NCBI GenBank assembly: GCA_955652025.1
Contig: CATPAO010000302.1
Coordinates: 1-9,674, forward strand
Origin: Casimicrobiaceae bacterium
GTDB lineage: Bacteria > Pseudomonadota > Gammaproteobacteria > Burkholderiales > Casimicrobiaceae
Length of the DNA: 9,674 bases
Reading direction: 5' to 3'
Part shown: piece by piece, positions 6,157-9,674 of the stretch
Position numbering within the stretch: the stretch's first letter is position 1
How the letters are laid out: every line of letters begins with the position of its first letter
Translations under genes and position numbers: made by a program
The notes under the pieces: generated by a model
The model's database searches: none
Seen by the model: only the letters and a program-made list of their open reading frames with translations
Told to the model about the DNA's origin: nothing

Positions 6157-7479
6157 TTAGCTTGAGGATGATGCCCGCTCGGCATGGGTTTGTAAAGGCG
6201 CGGCGGCCGCGCGTCCCACCGGCGGAAGCAGGCGCACCACCTTGACCGCCCGGTCGAGCGTTTGCAGGATCTCGACACCCTGACCGGCGAGCTTGAAGCT
6301 CAAGCCGGCGTCCGGAATGTCGCCCAAATGCTCGACGATCAGCCCGTTGAGCGTTTTGGGACCATCGAGCGGAAACTGTGTCCCGAGGCGGCGGTTGAGC
6401 GCCCGCAATTGGGTCATGCCGTCGACGACGACACTGCCATCGGTCTCCCTGCGGTAGCTGTCGGCGGCGCCCGGTGCCTGCGTCGTGAACTCCCCGATGA
6501 TTTCCTCGACGATATCCTCGATCGTCACCAGCCCCTTCAGCTCGCCGTATTCGTCGACGACCAGTCCCAGCCGCTGACTGTCGGCCTGGAACTGCTGCAG
6601 CTGGGTCAACAGCGGCGTGCCCGCCGGGACGAAATAGGGCGGCCGAAGCAGCGGTCGCAGGCGCTCGGCGTCAACTTGGCCCGCCTGTTGCAGATGCACC
6701 ACACTTTTGAGCGCCAAGACGCCGATGATCTGGTCGAGGTTCTCCTCGTAGACCGGAACGCGCGAATGGTACGAAGTGCCGAGCTGCTGGCGGAGCAGCG
6801 CCGGCTTCTCTGTCAGGTCGAGCGCGTGGATCTGATTGCGCGGCGTCATCACGTCGTCGACGGTGATCGCCTCCAGATCGAGCAGGTTGGCGAGCATCGT
6901 CCGATGCTTGCTCCGGAAGTACTGGCTCCCTTCGAGCACCAGCGAGCGCAGCTCCTCTTGCGAGAGCGTCGTGCCCGAATCCGTCGGCGTCTTGATCCGT
7001 GCGAGCTTGAGGAGCCCCTGCACGAACACGTTGATGAACGCGACGACCCAGTCGAACGGCGGCTTCAGGAGCGGCGTCAGCACGTACGCCGCGATCGGCG
7101 CGATCCAGTCGGCGTGCGCGGCGCCGATCACTTTGGGCGTGATCTCGGAGACGACGAGAATCAGGAACGTGATCGCCAGCGTGCCGACCGCCAACGCAAG
7201 TTTGCCTTCACCGAACAACCGCGTCGTCAGCACCGCGGTGAGCGTAGCCGCGGCGGCGTTGATCAGGTTGTTGCCGAGCAGGATGACACCGAGCAGCCGG
7301 TCCGTCTGGGCAAGCAGCGCGATCGCGAGCTTGGCGCCGCGGTTGCCCCGCAGCGCCCGATGCCGCAGCCGGTAGCGGTTGACCGCCATCATCGCGGTTT
7401 CGGCGACCGAGAAAAAACCCGACGCGACGAGCAGCACGCAAAGCGCGATCGCCAGCGCTTCGGAGGAGATGTCTTCCAA
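6157..7479 (-). CDS. corB: CNNM/CBS-domain membrane protein (HlyC/CorC family, YfjD/CorB)
   Basis: Members of this family are inner-membrane proteins linked to magnesium or cobalt efflux; bacterial CorB/CorC are relatives of human CNNM transporters. The 440-residue protein has an N-terminal DUF21/CNNM membrane domain (about 1-165) with GNNLINA (69-75) and SEITPK (111-116). A linker and two CBS domains follow (about 208-268 and 275-331), the second ending GLVTIEDIVEEIIGEF. A C-terminal CorC/HlyC domain sits at about 345-418, and a low-complexity tail ends in serines. Start: the TTG at 7479-7477 gives MEDISSEALAIAL, which lines up with MEHIS... of E. coli YfjD. No in-frame ATG or GTG lies in the ~60 bases upstream and no good Shine-Dalgarno is visible. 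It follows ypjD by 69 bases, as in E. coli, and likely shares its transcript. The old label 'hemolysin' for the family is misleading. The exact ion is not readable from sequence. Confidence 0.92.
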   Translation of the reverse strand: MEDISSEALAIALCVLLVASGFFSVAETAMMAVNRYRLRHRALRGNRGAKLAIALLAQTDRLLGVILLGNNLINAAAATLTAVLTTRLFGEGKLALAVGTLAITFLILVVSEITPKVIGAAHADWIAPIAAYVLTPLLKPPFDWVVAFINVFVQGLLKLARIKTPTDSGTTLSQEELRSLVLEGSQYFRSKHRTMLANLLDLEAITVDDVMTPRNQIHALDLTEKPALLRQQLGTSYHSRVPVYEENLDQIIGVLALKSVVHLQQAGQVDAERLRPLLRPPYFVPAGTPLLTQLQQFQADSQRLGLVVDEYGELKGLVTIEDIVEEIIGEFTTQAPGAADSYRRETDGSVVVDGMTQLRALNRRLGTQFPLDGPKTLNGLIVEHLGDIPDAGLSFKLAGQGVEILQTLDRAVKVVRLLPPVGRAAAAPLQTHAERASSSS

Positions 7480-7548
7480 CTTGGAATCAGGCGGGCATGG
7501 ACGTGATCGAGTATTCGGGCGCGCGGGTCTGCTGTCAATTGCGCCTTA

Positions 7549-8346
7549 CTACCGATCGAGCAACACTTCGACCACGAACTTGCTGCCAAGGTAGCCCAAA
7601 AGCAGCAAGAGCGTACCGCCGAGGATCCAGTAGAGCGCCCAGCGCCCGCGCCAGCCATAGCGCCAGCGGCCGAAAAGCAGGACTGCGAACACGAGCCAGC
7701 CGGCGACCGAGAAGATATTCTTGTAGTTGAATGTCAGCGGCTTCCCGAAGAGCTGCTCGGAGAACAGGATGCCGCTTCCCAACGTCAACGTCAGCAGCAC
7801 GAATCCGGCCGCGATCAGGCGAAACAGATAGAGCTCGAGCGTCAACAACGGAGGCGTCTCGCCGCCCGTCGCAGACTGTCCGCGGTGCAGCCTCTTCTCG
7901 AGGCCGGTCAGCACGAGCGTCTGGAGCGCCGCGACGACGAACAACGCGTACGCGACGAGCGCCACCGCGATGTGTGCGGTCGCCCAGCGTTCTCCCGTGT
8001 AGGCAAAACGGTGCGGACTTGACCAGAACGCGGGCAGCATCGCGCAAAGCGCCGCGGTCGGCAGCACGACGGCGCCGACGCGCGGCAGCGTCGCCAGCAC
8101 GCCCGACGCCCACGCGATCAGCACCGACAGCCCGGCGACCAGCGACAGCGCGTTCGGGAGCGACAGGTCGAGGCCTTCCGGTGTGAAGATCGCGTGCGCG
8201 ATGACGATGGCGTGCAGCACGAGTGCCGCCGGTACGAGCCAGACGGCAGCGCGCGCGGCGGCGGGCGGAATCTCGATCGCGCGCGGCCACCGCGCGCACG
8301 CCGCAATCGCGTACAGCGCGGCCACGATCGCGTGCAGTAAAATCAT
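7549..8346 (-). CDS. ypjD: CcsA-like inner-membrane protein YpjD
   Basis: This is a 265-residue protein with about eight hydrophobic segments, matching E. coli YpjD (about 263 residues). YpjD, also called CorE, belongs to the cytochrome c assembly (CcsA/CcmC-like) superfamily. Shared features include LHA (44-46), GERWATAHIAVALVAYALF (118-136), LLTLTLGSG (184-192) and GWRGR (231-235). The tryptophan-rich WWD haem-handling motif of true CcsA and CcmF proteins is not present, so a direct role in cytochrome c maturation is doubtful. In enterobacteria the protein has been linked to divalent-cation resistance together with CorB. Start: ATG at 8346; ribosome site weak. It lies 144 bases from the divergent ffh and 69 bases before corB. 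Position and similarity make the identity firm, but the function remains uncertain. Confidence 0.9.
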   Translation of the reverse strand: MILLHAIVAALYAIAACARWPRAIEIPPAAARAAVWLVPAALVLHAIVIAHAIFTPEGLDLSLPNALSLVAGLSVLIAWASGVLATLPRVGAVVLPTAALCAMLPAFWSSPHRFAYTGERWATAHIAVALVAYALFVVAALQTLVLTGLEKRLHRGQSATGGETPPLLTLELYLFRLIAAGFVLLTLTLGSGILFSEQLFGKPLTFNYKNIFSVAGWLVFAVLLFGRWRYGWRGRWALYWILGGTLLLLLGYLGSKFVVEVLLDR

Positions 8347-8490
8347 CGTTTAGCGTGCCTGCTTGACGCGGCGCTCGAGTTCTCGTTCCCGCCGCGGTTT
8401 CCTGGCGTCCCGTCGGGGGACGATGAAGTTTACATGCATCGCGCGGCGCCCGTGCCGGACGGCGTCCCGCGGACGAAGGATCGATCACCG
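8347..8490. promoter_or_regulatory. Divergent intergenic region between ypjD and ffh
   Basis: These 144 bases separate two genes read away from each other, so both promoters should lie here. No convincing -35/-10 pair stands out on either strand. TTGACG at 8363-8368 on the + strand has no good -10 at the right distance, and TTTACAT (8427-8433) is only a weak -10-like match. No hairpin terminator is expected or seen. Promoter placement cannot be settled by eye. Confidence 0.4.
8476..8480 (+). promoter_or_regulatory. Ribosome binding site of ffh
   Basis: AAGGA lies ten bases before the ATG at 8491. It is the only purine-rich match to the 16S rRNA tail in the region and supports this start codon. 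Confidence 0.6.
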
Positions 8491-9674
8491 ATGCTCGACA
8501 ACCTCACCACGCGCCTGTCGCGCGTCGTAAAAACGCTGCGCGGCGAGGCACGACTCACCGACGCCAATATTCAGGACGCACTCCGCGAAGTGCGTCTTGC
8601 GTTGCTCGAAGCCGACGTCGCGCTTCCAGTGGTCAAGGATTTTGTCGCGGCAATCCGCGAGAAGGCGGTCGGCGAGGAAGTCGTCGGCTCGCTGACCCCG
8701 GGACAGGCGTTGATCGGCGTGGTGCAGCGTGAGCTCGCCCGCTTGATGGGCGGCGCGGCGGAGCCGCTCGATTTCGCGACGCAGCCGCCGGCGGTGATCC
8801 TGCTCGCCGGGCTGCAAGGCGCCGGAAAGACGACGACCGCAGCGAAACTCGGCCGCCTCTTGAAAAACGAGCACAAGAAAAAGGTGTTGCTCGTTTCCGC
8901 GGACGTCTATCGGCCGGCCGCAATCGACCAGTTGCAAATGCTCGCGGCGCAAGTCGGCGTCGATTTCTTTCCCTCGTCGCCCGCGGAGACGCCGGTGGCA
9001 ATCGCGCGCGCGGCACTCGACTGGGCGCGCCGTCATTATCACGACGCGCTGATCGTCGACACGGCCGGTCGGCTTTCCATCGACGAGGCGATGATGAAGG
9101 AGATCGCCGAATTGCATGCCGCGGTGAACCCGATCGAGACGCTTTTTGTCGTCGACGCGATGCAGGGACAGGACGCCGTCAACACCGCGCGGGCGTTTCG
9201 CGACGCGCTGCCGCTGACGGGCGTCGTTCTCACCAAGCTCGACGGCGATGCGCGCGGCGGCGCCGCGTTGTCGGTGCGGCAGGTGACCGGAGCGCCGATC
9301 AAATTCGCCGGCGTGGCCGAGAAGATCGATGGGCTCGAGGTGTTCCATCCGGAACGTATGGCATCACGGATACTCGGCATGGGTGACGTGCTGTCGTTGA
9401 TCGAGGACGCGCACCGGACGGTCGACATTGCGGAGGCGAAAAAATTTGCCAAGAAGGTCAAAACGGGCAAGGGCTTCGACCTCGAGGACTACAAGGCACA
9501 GATCGCGCAAATGCGCAAAATGGGCGGCCTGCAGGGCATGCTCGACAAGCTGCCAGCCGAGTTGGCACGCGCGGCGCAGAGCGCCACCGTCGACGAGCGC
9601 AAGATCGCGCGAATCGAAGGCATCATCAATTCCATGACCCGCGAAGAGCGCGCGAAGCCGGCGTTGCTCAAGGC
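8491..9674 (+). CDS. ffh: Signal recognition particle protein Ffh (SRP54), 3' end outside window
   Basis: Ffh binds 4.5S RNA and signal sequences of nascent membrane proteins. Through GTP hydrolysis with its receptor FtsY it delivers ribosomes to the inner membrane. The frame is open from ATG 8491 to the window end, 394 codons plus two bases, of a protein usually about 450-460 residues. The N domain is at about 1-90, starting MLDNLTTRLSRVVKTLRG. The G domain has GLQGAGKTTT (107-116), DVYRPAA (138-144), DTAGR (190-194) and TKLDGDARGG (248-257). The M domain starts near 300 and includes MRKMGG (341-346) and SMTREE (381-386). The 4.5S-binding motif should lie just past the edge. No frameshift is seen. 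It is divergent from ypjD-corB, an arrangement shared with E. coli. Confidence 0.97.
   Translation, partial: MLDNLTTRLSRVVKTLRGEARLTDANIQDALREVRLALLEADVALPVVKDFVAAIREKAVGEEVVGSLTPGQALIGVVQRELARLMGGAAEPLDFATQPPAVILLAGLQGAGKTTTAAKLGRLLKNEHKKKVLLVSADVYRPAAIDQLQMLAAQVGVDFFPSSPAETPVAIARAALDWARRHYHDALIVDTAGRLSIDEAMMKEIAELHAAVNPIETLFVVDAMQGQDAVNTARAFRDALPLTGVVLTKLDGDARGGAALSVRQVTGAPIKFAGVAEKIDGLEVFHPERMASRILGMGDVLSLIEDAHRTVDIAEAKKFAKKVKTGKGFDLEDYKAQIAQMRKMGGLQGMLDKLPAELARAAQSATVDERKIARIEGIINSMTREERAKPALLK

Noticed and set aside
6262..7506. 414-codon + strand open frame opposite corB
   Set aside because: It is antisense to an intact CNNM/CBS gene and has shadow-like composition without motifs.
7535..8488. 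317-codon - strand frame overlapping ypjD
   Set aside because: The ypjD frame in the same region has membrane segments and family motifs; this one is an Arg/Ala-rich shadow.
8424..8490. Possible short leader peptide starting at ATG 8424, before ffh
   Set aside because: It has no ribosome site, and its frame passes into ffh out of phase. Nothing supports translation.
8485..9348. 287-codon - strand frame opposite ffh
   Set aside because: It is antisense to a fully recognisable SRP54 GTPase and has no domain of its own.
1..9674. CRISPR array, toxin-antitoxin, defence or other novel system
   Set aside because: No regular repeat-spacer pattern and no unassigned gene of credible quality remain. 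All substantial coding space is taken by known families.

Overview
The window is a GC-rich chromosomal segment, most likely from a betaproteobacterium. ZapD occurs in beta- and gammaproteobacteria. The order pilB-pilC-pilD-coaE-zapD, the 'EDPAE' variant of the PilB ATPase motif, and the ffh / ypjD-corB arrangement all fit that group. This placement comes from gene content and recalled family sequences, not from a search.

Left end (1-676): a small graveyard of mobile DNA. The first ~70 bases encode the start of an IS3-type transposase OrfA on the + strand. It breaks off and abuts the remains of a P4-type tyrosine integrase on the - strand. The integrase has two frameshifts and lacks its catalytic domain. 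Upstream of its former start lie repeated ATGGGGCC boxes. No intact gene lies here.

Centre (677-5981, - strand): five genes read right to left as pilB, pilC, pilD, coaE, zapD. PilB (assembly ATPase), PilC (inner-membrane platform) and PilD (prepilin peptidase) form the core of a type IV pilus machine. CoaE makes coenzyme A and ZapD bundles FtsZ at the division ring. The last three genes are tightly packed: there are 2 bases between pilD and coaE, and coaE and zapD overlap by 4 bases. Translational coupling is therefore likely. The pilC-pilD gap holds two GC-rich hairpins. An AT-rich stretch upstream of pilB carries a good candidate sigma-54 promoter.

Right part (6157-9674): corB (CNNM/CBS membrane protein) and ypjD (CcsA-like membrane protein) are on the - strand, divergent from ffh on the + strand. 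The same gene neighbourhood is known from E. coli. ffh (SRP54 GTPase) runs off the right edge.

I see no tRNA, rRNA, CRISPR array, defence system or other candidate for a novel system. Apart from the mobile remnants this is a well-packed housekeeping and pilus region. The points worth a second look are the decayed integrase/IS junction where the operon would be expected to continue, its box array, the pilB promoter candidate and the pilC-pilD hairpins.
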